From Coxiellaceae bacterium (GTDB taxonomy: Bacteria > Pseudomonadota > Gammaproteobacteria > Coxiellales > Coxiellaceae): DNA of 64,000 nt. Both the position numbers and the translations under genes were made by a program. This document shows positions 34,683 to 44,833 of the stretch, one piece after another (the first letter of the stretch is position 1; the number at the start of each line of letters is the position of its first letter). The stretch is from NCBI GenBank assembly GCA_029212925.1, contig JARGOB010000001.1:228924-292923 (forward strand), in the 5' to 3' direction. The notes under the pieces are model-generated. The model saw only the letters and a list, made by a program, of their open reading frames with translations, was not told where the DNA came from and did no database searches.

Positions 34683-35471
34683 TTAGTTGGGTTTTATGGG
34701 CGCAAACTGTGATTCAGATAATTGCTTAAGCTTGTCAAGATCAAAATCTTTAGCCCCGGACTCTGCTAATAGGGCAAGTGGGCTCTTTCTATCCCGATGG
34801 TAACGTCTGCCTCCGTTATATGTCTGCTTTATCATGCGTTCACGAAAGACGGCGACAGCTTCTACTTCTCGCTTACGTTGATCGCAGATTTCTTTACTGG
34901 CTGGATTTGTGGTTGTAGGTGCAGAGACAGTACGCGGTTGTGGTTCGGATTGTGCGCGTGGTTTTGGCGGCGTTTCATTCTGATGCTTTGTTTCTTGTGC
35001 AGGTTGTTGTAAAGCAGCTAACGATGATTGTGATCGGGTATTTGTTTTTCTATCGATCAATCGGTCAATGACCTTAGTAATAAAAGTATAGGGATTATGA
35101 TTAGTGTAGGTGGCGCATCGATGTGCCAGTGTTACCATCTGAACTTTTTCATCTCGATTTAAAAATGGATGCTCTGCTATAAACCTGTGTGCTTTTTTAT
35201 AATCATGCTGTTTCAACCTGTAAGATTGATCGTTTATATTTTTTAGTCTTTCATCGCTAAGCTTTTCACTTCTTAATACCTTTTCTGTGGCTGCTCGATC
35301 TTTTTGCGTGTCCGCGTCGACAGGCTTATGCCTGTTTAAATAATCACGGTACGCCTGTTCGCCTTCTTGTAATGCGCGCTCATGTAGCCTGCGCCGTTTC
35401 GGAAGTGCTGCGTGTTTTTTTGCTAAATAGTCATCCAGTTCTCTTTCTGTGCGTGGGGTATTTGTTGGCAT
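34683..35471 (-). CDS. Charged hypothetical protein
   Basis: A 262-aa hydrophilic protein without signal peptide or membrane segment. The N-terminal 140 residues are basic and helical (ERELDDYLAKKHAALPKRRR). A Pro/Gln/Thr-rich linker (KPRAQSEPQPRTVSAPTTT) leads to a short helical C-terminus (REVEAVAVFRERMIK). Not recognised. The ribosome site is CAGGTAAG. It lies 11 bp downstream of the 122-aa gene and is probably cotranscribed. The composition resembles effectors but no domain proves it. Confidence 0.6.
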   Translation of the reverse strand: MPTNTPRTERELDDYLAKKHAALPKRRRLHERALQEGEQAYRDYLNRHKPVDADTQKDRAATEKVLRSEKLSDERLKNINDQSYRLKQHDYKKAHRFIAEHPFLNRDEKVQMVTLAHRCATYTNHNPYTFITKVIDRLIDRKTNTRSQSSLAALQQPAQETKHQNETPPKPRAQSEPQPRTVSAPTTTNPASKEICDQRKREVEAVAVFRERMIKQTYNGGRRYHRDRKSPLALLAESGAKDFDLDKLKQLSESQFAPIKPN

Positions 35472-35482
35472 AAGCTTACCTG

Positions 35483-35851
35483 TTATTTAAAATATATTTT
35501 ATCAGTCATAGGGACGGGGCTGCTGCTTCTCGCATTATTATGTTTATTGTCTATTGCTGCGCATGCAGTTTCTGCCCTTGCCCTTGTGATTTTTGGGTCA
35601 AATATACCGCCATTTGTAGCGCTGATTATTCCTAGTGGTGCTGATGCGGCTCTTAGTCTTTCATTTCGGGCTGCCTCATGGTATTGCCATAGCGGGTGTT
35701 CATGACTTTCGCGCGATACTTCGCAATCGGCAAATAGTGTCTGTGAATCTCTTAGGCGTTGTATTGTTTCAGGAGTAACTGTTGTCATTCTATTGTTTTC
35801 AGGGGATTGTACAGTTTGTGGTAGTTCTATTTCTATATCCGATCGCTTCAT
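35483..35851 (-). CDS. Hypothetical protein
   Basis: A 122-aa soluble protein from ATG 35851 (up to 143 aa if an upstream start is used). Ser/Thr/Glu-rich N-terminus, an RLRDSQTLFADCEVSRESHE middle, no recognised motif. Upstream partner of the 262-aa gene on the same strand. The ribosome site is weak. Confidence 0.5.
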   Translation of the reverse strand: MKRSDIEIELPQTVQSPENNRMTTVTPETIQRLRDSQTLFADCEVSRESHEHPLWQYHEAARNERLRAASAPLGIISATNGGIFDPKITRARAETACAAIDNKHNNARSSSPVPMTDKIYFK

Positions 35852-36146
35852 TATGTTGCCTAAGTTTTGTCTACGATGACTGGCTACAGTACGGTAGAAA
35901 AACAAACCAAACAAATGTATTTATGCCATAAATTACTGGTTACCATTCTTATCAATACTAGAGCGCTATCACACTAGATAATAGTAACTAATCGATTGCT
36001 TCAATAACCTTGCGTGTATTGTGTGATTGGTTAGTATTCACTGATTCGAGTTTACAAAATACAATTAAATAAAATGATAAGTTGAGGGTGGAGTAATTAA
36101 AATTTTTCAGCAGACAGATAATCAACAAGATTTCCTGCATAATAAA

Positions 36147-36773
36147 TTGAGTGCTTGCACTGGTGGTTATAGTCAATTAGCACACCAGCAAATGGCATTA
36201 ACGGCAGCTTGGACGGCTATTGTGCTTGGCATTGTTGGTCAATTGGTTATGCTGGCACCCTATAAAGCTGATTTTACATCTGGTGTGGATGATGCACCTA
36301 GTAGCTATTTTGGTGTTATTCCTGCGCTAAGTGCTCTTTATATCAGTGCCCGCCTTTTGTTCTGGCATCTGAGAAAAAGCCGTGATATGGAGAATGTTGT
36401 CGGTGTGCCTTCAACCATTTCACAACTAAAGCCAAAGAATAATAAATGTCTTTCGTTGTTAACTTATGCTTTTGTTGCTAATCGTATCACTGCTATTTCA
36501 TTGTTCACTTTGGCATTACCTATAACCATTTCATCGATACATCAACCACTGGTTGATCAATCGATTGAGAGGTGCGGTTATTTTGCAGCGGAGTGTACTT
36601 TTAATTTTATGAAAGACAATATGGAACAGGTGGGTAATATTGCCTGGGGCACAATTGCTCTGAGTGCAGCAATATTGCTGTGTGATACGGTTTTAATGTT
36701 GTGCAATAAGCATCCATCGCAACAGCAGATATCGAATGAAGGTGAAATACAGCCGTTAACAGCTGCGGTGTAG
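36147..36773 (+). CDS. Multi-TM membrane protein of unknown function
   Basis: A 208-aa protein (from TTG 36147) with four hydrophobic segments near residues 18-40, 55-72, 105-130 and 160-185. Not recognised. No ATG or GTG with a ribosome site exists. The only strong Shine-Dalgarno, GAGGGTGGAG at 36084-36093, is in frame and 8 nt before an ATT at 36102, which would give a 223-aa product with a polar N-terminus (FQQTDNQQDFLHNKL). The start is therefore open: AUU 36102, TTG 36147 or ATG 36192. It lies between ppsR and ppsA. Confidence 0.6.
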   Translation: MSACTGGYSQLAHQQMALTAAWTAIVLGIVGQLVMLAPYKADFTSGVDDAPSSYFGVIPALSALYISARLLFWHLRKSRDMENVVGVPSTISQLKPKNNKCLSLLTYAFVANRITAISLFTLALPITISSIHQPLVDQSIERCGYFAAECTFNFMKDNMEQVGNIAWGTIALSAAILLCDTVLMLCNKHPSQQQISNEGEIQPLTAAV

Positions 36774-36848
36774 CCGGCTAAGTCACTTCATATCTCACTT
36801 TGTCTTCTATACTGTTTGTCAGTGCTACTTACCCACTGGAGCGGAATG

Positions 36849-37229
36849 ATGAGACCTTCTAAGCGATTAGTGATGATACTGTTATTAATGCCGGCGTTGG
36901 CGGTGGCGAGTGCTTTTGTGGGAACGGTTGAAAGTAATATAGCGCCGTCACCTGAAGATGGTGATTCAGGTAACTCAGCTCAAGTGCAAAGTTTGGAGGA
37001 TCAACTGCAAATGAACGGTGGTCAGGGTGGCAAAGTGGGGCAGATGTATCAAACTAAACCTCAGCCCGGTTCATCATCACCAACCGGTGCAACATTGACC
37101 ACAAAAGCTTCAATTTCTTCGGATGGCCAAAGCTATTGCCCCCATCGACGCGGTTACAACACACCGTCAGTCAGTCCTTATAAACCGAACGGCTATGCAC
37201 AATGCGTATACCAAGCCTTAGCGCAATAA
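36849..37229 (+). CDS. Small secreted hypothetical protein
   Basis: A 126-aa protein with a cleavable-looking signal peptide (RLVMILLLMPALAVASAFVG). The mature part is Gly/Gln/Ser-rich with two cysteines near the C-terminus (SYCPHRRGY, YAQCVYQ). ATG 36849 has GGAG at 7 nt. Probably periplasmic. No family recognised. It lies 95 bp before ppsA. Confidence 0.6.
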   Translation: MRPSKRLVMILLLMPALAVASAFVGTVESNIAPSPEDGDSGNSAQVQSLEDQLQMNGGQGGKVGQMYQTKPQPGSSSPTGATLTTKASISSDGQSYCPHRRGYNTPSVSPYKPNGYAQCVYQALAQ

Positions 37230-37324
37230 ATTCCGCCGATACATAAGCTGTTTTCTTGTGTTTAGCGGCAATGCCCGCTAGCATACAGCTTGGCTTTTTG
37301 ACGCTGATGACCAAGGAGAATTGC

Positions 37325-39703
37325 ATGGAATATGTACTGCCATTTCAAGAAGTAGGCATGGGTGATGTACCACGAGTAGGTGGTAAAAATGCTTCTCTGG
37401 GCGAAATGATTAGTAAGCTGGGTGAAATGGGCGTTAAAGTGCCTAACGGTTTTGCCACAACGGCTGATGCTTACCGTGAATTCTTAGCACAAGGCGGGCT
37501 AGATAAGAAAATAGCTGATCGCCTGGATAATCTTGATGTGAACAATATGTCCGATTTGGCATCTGCCGGCGAAGATATTCGTGGCTGGATTATGGGCACG
37601 CCATTCTTGAAAGAGTTTGAACAAGCAGTTCGCGATAGTTATCAGCAAATGCAGGGTGATGCAGCTGAGCCACCGGCGGTGGCCGTGCGTTCCTCAGCGA
37701 CAGCGGAAGATTTACCGGAAGCCTCATTTGCCGGTCAGCAAGAGACCTTTTTAAATATCCGCGGTGCCGATGCGATTTTAGAAGCGATGCATCAAGTGTT
37801 TGCTTCGTTATTCACTAATCGCGCTATTTCCTATCGCCAACATCAAAACTTTGATCATAATGAAGTGGCATTGTCGGTGGGTATTCAGCGCATGGTGCGC
37901 AGTGATATTGGTTCAAGTGGTGTGATGTTTACTGTCGATACCGAATCGGGTTTTGATGAAGTGGTATTTATTACTTCAGCTTACGGTCTGGGTGAAATGG
38001 TGGTGCAGGGTGAAGTGAATCCTGATGAATTTTATGTGCATAAACCCACGTTACAAGCCGGTTATGGCTCGATTGTTCGTCGGTCGTTGGGCTCGAAAGC
38101 GATTAAGATGGTGTATACCGATTTGCATGAGCCGGGTAAGACAGTGACCAAGCAAGACGTTGATGAAAAAGATCAGCGTCAGTTTTCATTAAACGATGAG
38201 CAGATTTTACGATTAGCTAAGTACGCCGTATTAATTGAAAAGCATTATGAGCGTCCGATGGATATCGAGTGGGGTTTGGATGGTGAAGATGGCCACCTTT
38301 ATATATTGCAGGCACGTCCTGAAACAGTAGCCAGTCAAAGTAATAGTCAGGTGATTGAGAATTACCAATTAGAAACCAGTGCGGAGCCGCTTATAACTGG
38401 TCGCAGTATTGGTCAGAAGATTGGTGCGGGTGTGGCGCGTGTGGTGTCGTCGCCTGATGAAATCGATCAAGTTAAGCCGGGCGATGTGTTGGTGACTGAT
38501 ATGACTGACCCCGATTGGGAGCCGGTAATGAAAATTGCTTCAGCGATTGTGACTAATCGCGGTGGACGCACTTGTCATGCGGCGATTATTGCGCGTGAGA
38601 TGGGGATACCAGCAGTAGTGGGTTGTGGTGAAGCGACTGATCGTATTAAGCACGGTGATGAAGTAACGGTGAGTTGCGCGCAGGGTGATACCGGTTTTAT
38701 CTACCCAGGTAATATTCCTTTTGAAGTTGAAACAGTGAATATTGACAGCATGCCAGACATCCCATTTAAGATTATGATGAATGTAGCTAACCCTGATCGT
38801 GCATTTGATTTTGCTAGCTTGCCGAATGAAGGCATTGGATTGGCACGTTTAGAATTTATTATTAATTCGGTGATTGGTTTTCATCCCAAGGCTTTATTAC
38901 AGCCCGAACATCTGCCTGCTGAGTTGGTCAAAGAAATTAATGAAGAAACGGCCGCTTATGCCACACCGCGTGATTTCTATGTCGATAAATTGGCGGAAGG
39001 TATTGCGACATTAGCCGCAGCGTTTTATCCAAAACCTGTAATTGTGCGCATGTCAGATTTTAAATCGAATGAATATGCCAATTTGATTGGTGGTACCTAC
39101 TTTGAACCTGAAGAAGAAAATCCAATGATTGGTTTTCGTGGCGCGGCGCGTTACATCGACGAATCATTTAGGCCTTGTTTTGAATTGGAATGCGAAGCAA
39201 TTAAAAAAGTACGCAATGAGATGGGGCTGCGTAATGTGCAAGTGATGATTCCGTTTGTGCGTACTGTTGATGAAGCCAAGTCGGTTGTTGGTCTGCTTAA
39301 AGAAAACCAAATTGAAAGCGGTCGTGATGACTTGAAGCTGATTATGATGTGTGAAATTCCATCGAATGCGGTATTGGCTGATCAGTTCTTAAAATACTTT
39401 GATGGCTTCTCGATTGGTTCAAATGATATGACACAGTTAACTTTGGGTTGTGATCGCGATTCGGGTATTGTCGCCGGCAGTTTCGATGAACGTAATGATG
39501 CGGTAAAAGCGATGTTATCGATGGCGATTAAGGCGTGTAATGCGCAAGGCAAATACATTGGTATTTGTGGGCAAGGGCCATCGGACCACCCGGATTTTGC
39601 GGAATGGTTAGTCGAGCAGGGCATTGGCAGTGTGTCGTTGAATCCCGATACCGTGATTGAAACCTGGCTGTATCTGGCTGAGCATAATGGGGTGAAAGCA
39701 TAG
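37325..39703 (+). CDS. ppsA: Phosphoenolpyruvate synthase
   Basis: A 792-aa enzyme that converts pyruvate, ATP and water to PEP, AMP and phosphate for gluconeogenesis. In order: the ATP-grasp domain ([35 protein letters not shown]), the swivelling His domain with catalytic H418 in [21 protein letters not shown], and the C-terminal PEP/pyruvate barrel ([28 protein letters not shown]). ATG 37325 has AAGGAG upstream and gives the E. coli length. Together with the fad operon it fits growth on fatty acids, with carbon routed to gluconeogenesis. Regulation by PpsR is expected. Confidence 0.96.
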   Translation: MEYVLPFQEVGMGDVPRVGGKNASLGEMISKLGEMGVKVPNGFATTADAYREFLAQGGLDKKIADRLDNLDVNNMSDLASAGEDIRGWIMGTPFLKEFEQAVRDSYQQMQGDAAEPPAVAVRSSATAEDLPEASFAGQQETFLNIRGADAILEAMHQVFASLFTNRAISYRQHQNFDHNEVALSVGIQRMVRSDIGSSGVMFTVDTESGFDEVVFITSAYGLGEMVVQGEVNPDEFYVHKPTLQAGYGSIVRRSLGSKAIKMVYTDLHEPGKTVTKQDVDEKDQRQFSLNDEQILRLAKYAVLIEKHYERPMDIEWGLDGEDGHLYILQARPETVASQSNSQVIENYQLETSAEPLITGRSIGQKIGAGVARVVSSPDEIDQVKPGDVLVTDMTDPDWEPVMKIASAIVTNRGGRTCHAAIIAREMGIPAVVGCGEATDRIKHGDEVTVSCAQGDTGFIYPGNIPFEVETVNIDSMPDIPFKIMMNVANPDRAFDFASLPNEGIGLARLEFIINSVIGFHPKALLQPEHLPAELVKEINEETAAYATPRDFYVDKLAEGIATLAAAFYPKPVIVRMSDFKSNEYANLIGGTYFEPEEENPMIGFRGAARYIDESFRPCFELECEAIKKVRNEMGLRNVQVMIPFVRTVDEAKSVVGLLKENQIESGRDDLKLIMMCEIPSNAVLADQFLKYFDGFSIGSNDMTQLTLGCDRDSGIVAGSFDERNDAVKAMLSMAIKACNAQGKYIGICGQGPSDHPDFAEWLVEQGIGSVSLNPDTVIETWLYLAEHNGVKA

Positions 39704-39739
39704 ATGGTAAGGGAAGTGCGGAATAATAGTCTGACCTGA

Positions 39740-40063
39740 TTAAGGCTGACAATTATTGGTGCGAAGTGTTTGCTCTACCGGTGAAGTGTCGTTGTTATAT
39801 AAGGCATGTTTTCGTTCATAGTCTTTTAAGCAAAAACAAACATCGGAAGTTTTCTTGCAATGATCAACAATCAATTTTTCGGTCTGAGCGGTTTTCTCAT
39901 ACATATTGCCGTCCGCAGTTGCGGCCTGAGATCCTACGACTTTAACGTTAGCTTGAGTTATGCCGTCAGTGACTTGTTGATTAACGGCTTCAGTCGCATA
40001 TGAAGTCATCATATAAGGAAGGCTTACGAATAACCCGATTGCTAAGTATTTGAATGTTTTCAT
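39740..40063 (-). CDS. Small periplasmic cysteine-containing protein
   Basis: A 107-aa protein with a signal peptide (MKTFKYLAIGLFVSLPYMMT, cleavage probably after SYA). Four cysteines in the mature part (DHCKKTSDVCFCLKDY and NNCQP) suggest two disulfides. Not recognised. It is convergent with ppsA, 36 bp apart, and lies 48 bp downstream of the giant ankyrin gene on the same strand. Confidence 0.6.
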   Translation of the reverse strand: MKTFKYLAIGLFVSLPYMMTSYATEAVNQQVTDGITQANVKVVGSQAATADGNMYEKTAQTEKLIVDHCKKTSDVCFCLKDYERKHALYNNDTSPVEQTLRTNNCQP

Positions 40064-40111
40064 AATATATTCTCTGCTACTGATTCATATGTAGTTAGTA
40101 TAGTCTGATGG

Positions 40112-43100
40112 TTAGGGTTTGAACTCGTGATATGTATGATCATCGATTGCTTGCCTTAGTATTACTTCACCCCAGTCACTGCGGAATATATTCCAAGTAG
40201 TGGCCCATGTTGATTCGTCAAAGTCACTCACCTGCAAACTAGTGTCACCTTCTGCATAAGATCCTGGTATGACTTCGTTAATAATATTTTGTAGCTTTAT
40301 TCTCTTTTCAGGGTCAAACGCGAGTAGTCCGCTGTGTTCTATTTTAGTTAAAATTTCTTCTAGTGTCGCAGGGTTGCTGAGGTAATCAATAAGCATTTCA
40401 TAATTACCCGGAAGTTTACTAAGTGTTGTGCATAATGTATCCATTACGTATTTAACCTTTCCATGCAGCGCCGCGTTGTCGGGATGGCTAAGCATGATAT
40501 TTTGAGTAACAATGCCTCGTAGTAATGCAAATTGTAATTCAATGCTGAGGTAGCTTTGTGTTTCAGTGAGCATAGTCCGCATTGCAGTTAAAACCAGGGT
40601 GTTGGAGTTTTTTGAAAGGCGTAACAGTAATCGTTTAATATGCGGCGTATACCGTTCAGCAAGCGTGTCTGAAGTAATTGCATCGCTAAAATTTTTCTGC
40701 AACAGATTAACAATGGCTTCGCTACCAAAATGGTCCACTAGGTCGTATTGTAAGAGCAGAGAGTGGTCTTTGTCGAAGCAATGTAAAAAATCGCATATGT
40801 CTAACTGTGTGAGTAGGCATTTTTTCATCATTTCAATACCGAGCTGGTATAACTCAGGCGAGCTATTAGCAATAGATATCGCTGACTCTCCACCTTTGTG
40901 TATTCGTATAAAGTCATCAGCCTTGTAATAAGGTAGTAGTAATTCACAAGCGGCTTTATTTTTCTGTTTAAAGGCCAGTATCAGTGCTGTGTTGCCATCG
41001 CAGTCGACGGCATTAATATTGGCACCGTTCATTAGTAAGATGTCTGTGGCTACTATGTTGCCGACACTTACAGCATGTAATAATGCTGTTTGTTTCTGAG
41101 AGCCTATGGTTTTTTCTAAGTAACCTGGCGGTGCATTTGTTATAAGGTATTGGCAGGTGCTTAAGCCGTTTTTTTGGCGATCAATTGCGCTACCAAGCGC
41201 AGTTGTATTGCAGGTTGTATAATATAAATCAAAACCTCGAATGCTGAGTGCGTGTAAGGTTGGAGGTATGTTGTGTGCAGTCTGACGGTACTTATGAGTA
41301 TTTATCCAGTCGAGTAATGTTGACACGAACTTATGTCTTCTTTCGCTGTTTTGTAGCCATAGGTTTTTTTGGCTGATGCTTTCAATCAGTAATATTTTGA
41401 CATTGGGGTCGGGGTGTGTTACTGCATAAATAATATCTTCAAGTTGGATGGTTAACCCGTGATTGAGTAACAGTACGATCATAGAGCGAGGTGTATTATC
41501 TCTTAGAATAGTCTTTAGTGTTATGTTTCCTGGCGCACGATTCATTGTGGATAATTTGAAAGACGCATGTTGAAGTATTTTTTGTAAGGCATGTTCTCTT
41601 CTGTATTTACACGCGGTAATTACAGCTTCATTGCAATAAATGTAATTTTCATTTACATCGACACCTTTCGCTAACAACGCATTTACACTTTCTGGGTCGC
41701 TGCTATAACGTAGTGCCGCGATGAGCGCAGATTGTTTTTCAACTTTCATATTGAGCATTTCAGTCGGTAACTGCTGAATTAATTGCAGCGCATACGTGAC
41801 ATTATTTTTTTTCAAGGCAACATGTAAGCCTTTTGCTAAGTCGTGTGGTGAGTGCGCTGCTAATTGACAGATGGCATCAAACACTGGTGTGATTTCATCA
41901 CCGGCTGCGAGTAATATTTTAAAAGCAGATGGTTGTACCCCTTGGTGTTTGAATAATTGATGTGCAGGAAATTGAGTTAACAGCCTTAACGCTTCATGTA
42001 TTTTATGATCACGCAGTGCTAGTTTGAATTTTTCTACTAGCATTTTGCTATCGCCATGTTGCTGTAATGCCTTTGTAGAGGCTACTACACATTGCTGCAC
42101 ACAATGATCAACGTCAGTATTTGCCTGTTTGAACAGGTCCTCACTGTAATTTACAGCCTCGATGCCGTGCATTGAAAAACACAGGTTGTCACCGGTCGCT
42201 ACAATGCATGACAAAGCAATTGACTCGAGTTTGCGTAAGCTGTTTTTTTGTTCTCTTGATGGCTGGATAAATAGTGCGTCAGTGGTTTTTTGGCGTGTGC
42301 CGTTGTAGCCTGACATCGTGTTATCGTATTGGCTTCTACCATAAACGCGCGGTAAGTCCAGTTTATGAGCCAGTGCGGTGATGTGGTTAATGTATAACTT
42401 GCGTTGCTTCTCTTCTTCGTTTGCTCCGGTGACTAGTGATGGGTAATTTGGATTACCCATATGCAGCATGATTTCCGCATAGAAAGCGATTGTCGCTTCG
42501 TCGCAGTGCATCACGTCTCGCATAAAGCGTGACAGATTATCAGCAGATGCTTGTTGGTACAGCATATACTGCGCATGACCTGAACCGATGGGACTTACTT
42601 CTGATTCTCTACCTGTTTTTGAAAATATCATCATCACTTTCATTATAATGACTTCGTTGGGCTGTAAGCTGTCACAGAATGTTTTAAAATCCTCTTCAGC
42701 AGCATGTTGTTTAAAGTAATTAATCGTTGGCTCAATGAGAAAGCTGGCTCGAATGTGATGTGCTAGTGCATGGTTATGTCGTGCAATGCCACACCATGGG
42801 TCAGGGCTATTTTTATAAGGTTTTTTCAGGATATCAAGTGCTTGTTGCATGGCTTTCGTGGTGTGATAATCATCCAGGTAGTCGGTGCAAACACCGCGTA
42901 CTAGTTGTGTGTTGAAGTGGTTTCCGCGGTGAATACTGCCACGGTTATAATCGATAAATCTAAGGTGGGAGGGTGGGAATAAAACTTCACTTTCAGATTT
43001 ATATTGTGAAAAATGCGCCACACTGCCTTGCCATTGATGATTGGATATTATTTGTAATCTATTTTCTTCACGGCGTGAGCTAGCTTCACTTGTAAAGCTC

Positions 43101-44686
43101 AATAAGCCGGATCGTCTTATGATTTGCCCGGCTGTTTGCATGCGGGTAAATATATCAACGGGTAAAGACCTTTCCCCGCGTGTTAGGTGTGCTCTTTCAC
43201 CGAATCTTTCTGCATGGATATTTTTATTTGCACCACTGATGGCAAGTAATGATATAACAAAATTGTTACGGATGTCGGCAACACTGTCACTTGTTGGTGT
43301 GCCGCGTAATAAAGCATTCATTGCTGTATGAAGGCTTCCGGTATATTTCCAGATAGCGCTTTTCTCTGCTTGATAGCAGGGGATGCTTTCTGCACCGCCG
43401 CCAATACTTGATTTGAGATCCTTGGCTAGTTTGGCTTCGTTAGTGTAGCCAAGTAATGTCTCACAACGTTTGATAATGTCACGGTCATGTGCGCTTTCAG
43501 TTAATTGAAAGTAACACAGGTTAGCATGTTTGAGTGCTAACGAAAGGTTATAGCTCTGGCCATTTTTACAGTGGGCAATAATGAAATCGAATTCAGTTTT
43601 TTCTAAACGAAATGTCAAGGGTCTACCGGCGCCATCATTTTTAGGCGCATAGTGATCATCTTCGTCTGGGTAACTTACAAAATCTACATCGAGTAGGCAA
43701 TGAAAGATATATTCAACGTGGCGTAAGGCAAGGTTCTTTTTGGTGGGACCTTGATGCAGGGGAATAAGGTTTTTACCTTGTTGTGTTTCATCTACTGTGC
43801 AGCTTGATAGGTATCGAACCACATCATGATGTCCATTCAATAATGCTACGGTTAGTGCGGAATCCTGGGTTGCGGTTGCTTGTGAATATTTCGCGCCTTT
43901 AGTTATAAGTAGCTTAACGGCTTCGAGTTGATTGTGTTGTGCTGCAATATATAAGGCGGTTCGACCTGAAATGTCGGTTTGGTTTATGTTGGTTGCTGGA
44001 TTAGCTAAAAGAATGCGTAACTGTTCGATATTTCCGTGCCATGCTGCTTGATGTAGTCCAGGTTGACTACCGGGCGCATTCAGACCCGCTGAGCAATAGT
44101 GTTTCGCTATCTGGCGTGATGCTAATTCAGCTTGTTCATAACCGGCCATGGTCATGACTTTATGCCCGGTATCGTTAGGCTGCATAAGCTGGTATTGCTG
44201 CTGTAAAAAAAGTGCTCCGGCTAGCATCTGTTGTATTTGTTTTATTTTATTGAGCGTGTTTGCTGTATTTTCTCTTGCTAGTTTTTCACGATAGTGGTTA
44301 TAGGCTTCTTTTAGTTCGGCAACGTTGTACTCGAGTAATTCGCTGGCTTGAAGGTGATAGGCGCTTGTCATCGATTTGCCACTGCAAGGGATGGCAAGCG
44401 GTTGTTTGTTTAGCTTAAGGTGTCGGTGTTGTGCTATCAATACCGCGGCCATGGTCATTAATTCATGGCGAGCAGGTCGTGTGTTGCCGGTAAACAGCGC
44501 CTGTGCTCGCACCAAGTCGCCATCATATTGTATGCGAATATTGTGGAACCGCTGTGCTTTAGTTCGACTTAACCAACGTCTGGTTGTGCGAAAGGGGTTG
44601 TGGGCTTTGCCTGTGTTAGTTAAGCAGGCTTGTGTTGTGTCTAACAGTGGGTGTGTTGTCTCGCTAAAATCTAATGTTCTCATCAC
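40112..44686 (-). CDS. Giant ankyrin protein with mART and SidE-like phosphodiesterase domains
   Basis: A 1524-aa soluble protein. Residues 1-200: helical domain shared with the 50627 paralog (IKQIQQMLAGALFLQQQYQL). Residues ~205-295: ankyrin repeats (DISGRTALYIAAQHNQLEAV). Residues ~430-590: a mono-ADP-ribosyltransferase fold, with helix SAIWKYTGSLHTAMNALLRG, R503 in LTRGE, S530-S533 in LSFTS, and the ExE pair E565/E567 in SESEVLFPP. Residues ~620-800: a helical His/Glu domain (H639 and H643 in RHNHALAHHIR, E694 in GRESE, H774 in AHKLDLPR) laid out like SidE/Dup phosphodiesterases. Further ankyrin repeats lie near 1190-1260 (DCDGNTALILAFKQKNKAA). No signal peptide. The mART call is strong and the PDE call moderate. 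Predicted use: ADP-ribosylation, perhaps phosphoribosyl-linked ubiquitination, in a host cell; this is inference. Confidence 0.8.
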   Translation of the reverse strand: MMRTLDFSETTHPLLDTTQACLTNTGKAHNPFRTTRRWLSRTKAQRFHNIRIQYDGDLVRAQALFTGNTRPARHELMTMAAVLIAQHRHLKLNKQPLAIPCSGKSMTSAYHLQASELLEYNVAELKEAYNHYREKLARENTANTLNKIKQIQQMLAGALFLQQQYQLMQPNDTGHKVMTMAGYEQAELASRQIAKHYCSAGLNAPGSQPGLHQAAWHGNIEQLRILLANPATNINQTDISGRTALYIAAQHNQLEAVKLLITKGAKYSQATATQDSALTVALLNGHHDVVRYLSSCTVDETQQGKNLIPLHQGPTKKNLALRHVEYIFHCLLDVDFVSYPDEDDHYAPKNDGAGRPLTFRLEKTEFDFIIAHCKNGQSYNLSLALKHANLCYFQLTESAHDRDIIKRCETLLGYTNEAKLAKDLKSSIGGGAESIPCYQAEKSAIWKYTGSLHTAMNALLRGTPTSDSVADIRNNFVISLLAISGANKNIHAERFGERAHLTRGERSLPVDIFTRMQTAGQIIRRSGLLSFTSEASSRREENRLQIISNHQWQGSVAHFSQYKSESEVLFPPSHLRFIDYNRGSIHRGNHFNTQLVRGVCTDYLDDYHTTKAMQQALDILKKPYKNSPDPWCGIARHNHALAHHIRASFLIEPTINYFKQHAAEEDFKTFCDSLQPNEVIIMKVMMIFSKTGRESEVSPIGSGHAQYMLYQQASADNLSRFMRDVMHCDEATIAFYAEIMLHMGNPNYPSLVTGANEEEKQRKLYINHITALAHKLDLPRVYGRSQYDNTMSGYNGTRQKTTDALFIQPSREQKNSLRKLESIALSCIVATGDNLCFSMHGIEAVNYSEDLFKQANTDVDHCVQQCVVASTKALQQHGDSKMLVEKFKLALRDHKIHEALRLLTQFPAHQLFKHQGVQPSAFKILLAAGDEITPVFDAICQLAAHSPHDLAKGLHVALKKNNVTYALQLIQQLPTEMLNMKVEKQSALIAALRYSSDPESVNALLAKGVDVNENYIYCNEAVITACKYRREHALQKILQHASFKLSTMNRAPGNITLKTILRDNTPRSMIVLLLNHGLTIQLEDIIYAVTHPDPNVKILLIESISQKNLWLQNSERRHKFVSTLLDWINTHKYRQTAHNIPPTLHALSIRGFDLYYTTCNTTALGSAIDRQKNGLSTCQYLITNAPPGYLEKTIGSQKQTALLHAVSVGNIVATDILLMNGANINAVDCDGNTALILAFKQKNKAACELLLPYYKADDFIRIHKGGESAISIANSSPELYQLGIEMMKKCLLTQLDICDFLHCFDKDHSLLLQYDLVDHFGSEAIVNLLQKNFSDAITSDTLAERYTPHIKRLLLRLSKNSNTLVLTAMRTMLTETQSYLSIELQFALLRGIVTQNIMLSHPDNAALHGKVKYVMDTLCTTLSKLPGNYEMLIDYLSNPATLEEILTKIEHSGLLAFDPEKRIKLQNIINEVIPGSYAEGDTSLQVSDFDESTWATTWNIFRSDWGEVILRQAIDDHTYHEFKP

Positions 44687-44833
44687 TTCTACCTGCGCAT
44701 AAATACTATAATAAATACTAATAACTATTACGAATAATATTATAATATACGGTTGATTTAATCAAGCTGAAGTTAAATGTGGGTCTAAGAATGATCGTAA
44801 CTTGATAAATATATTAATTTTTATCGACTATTG

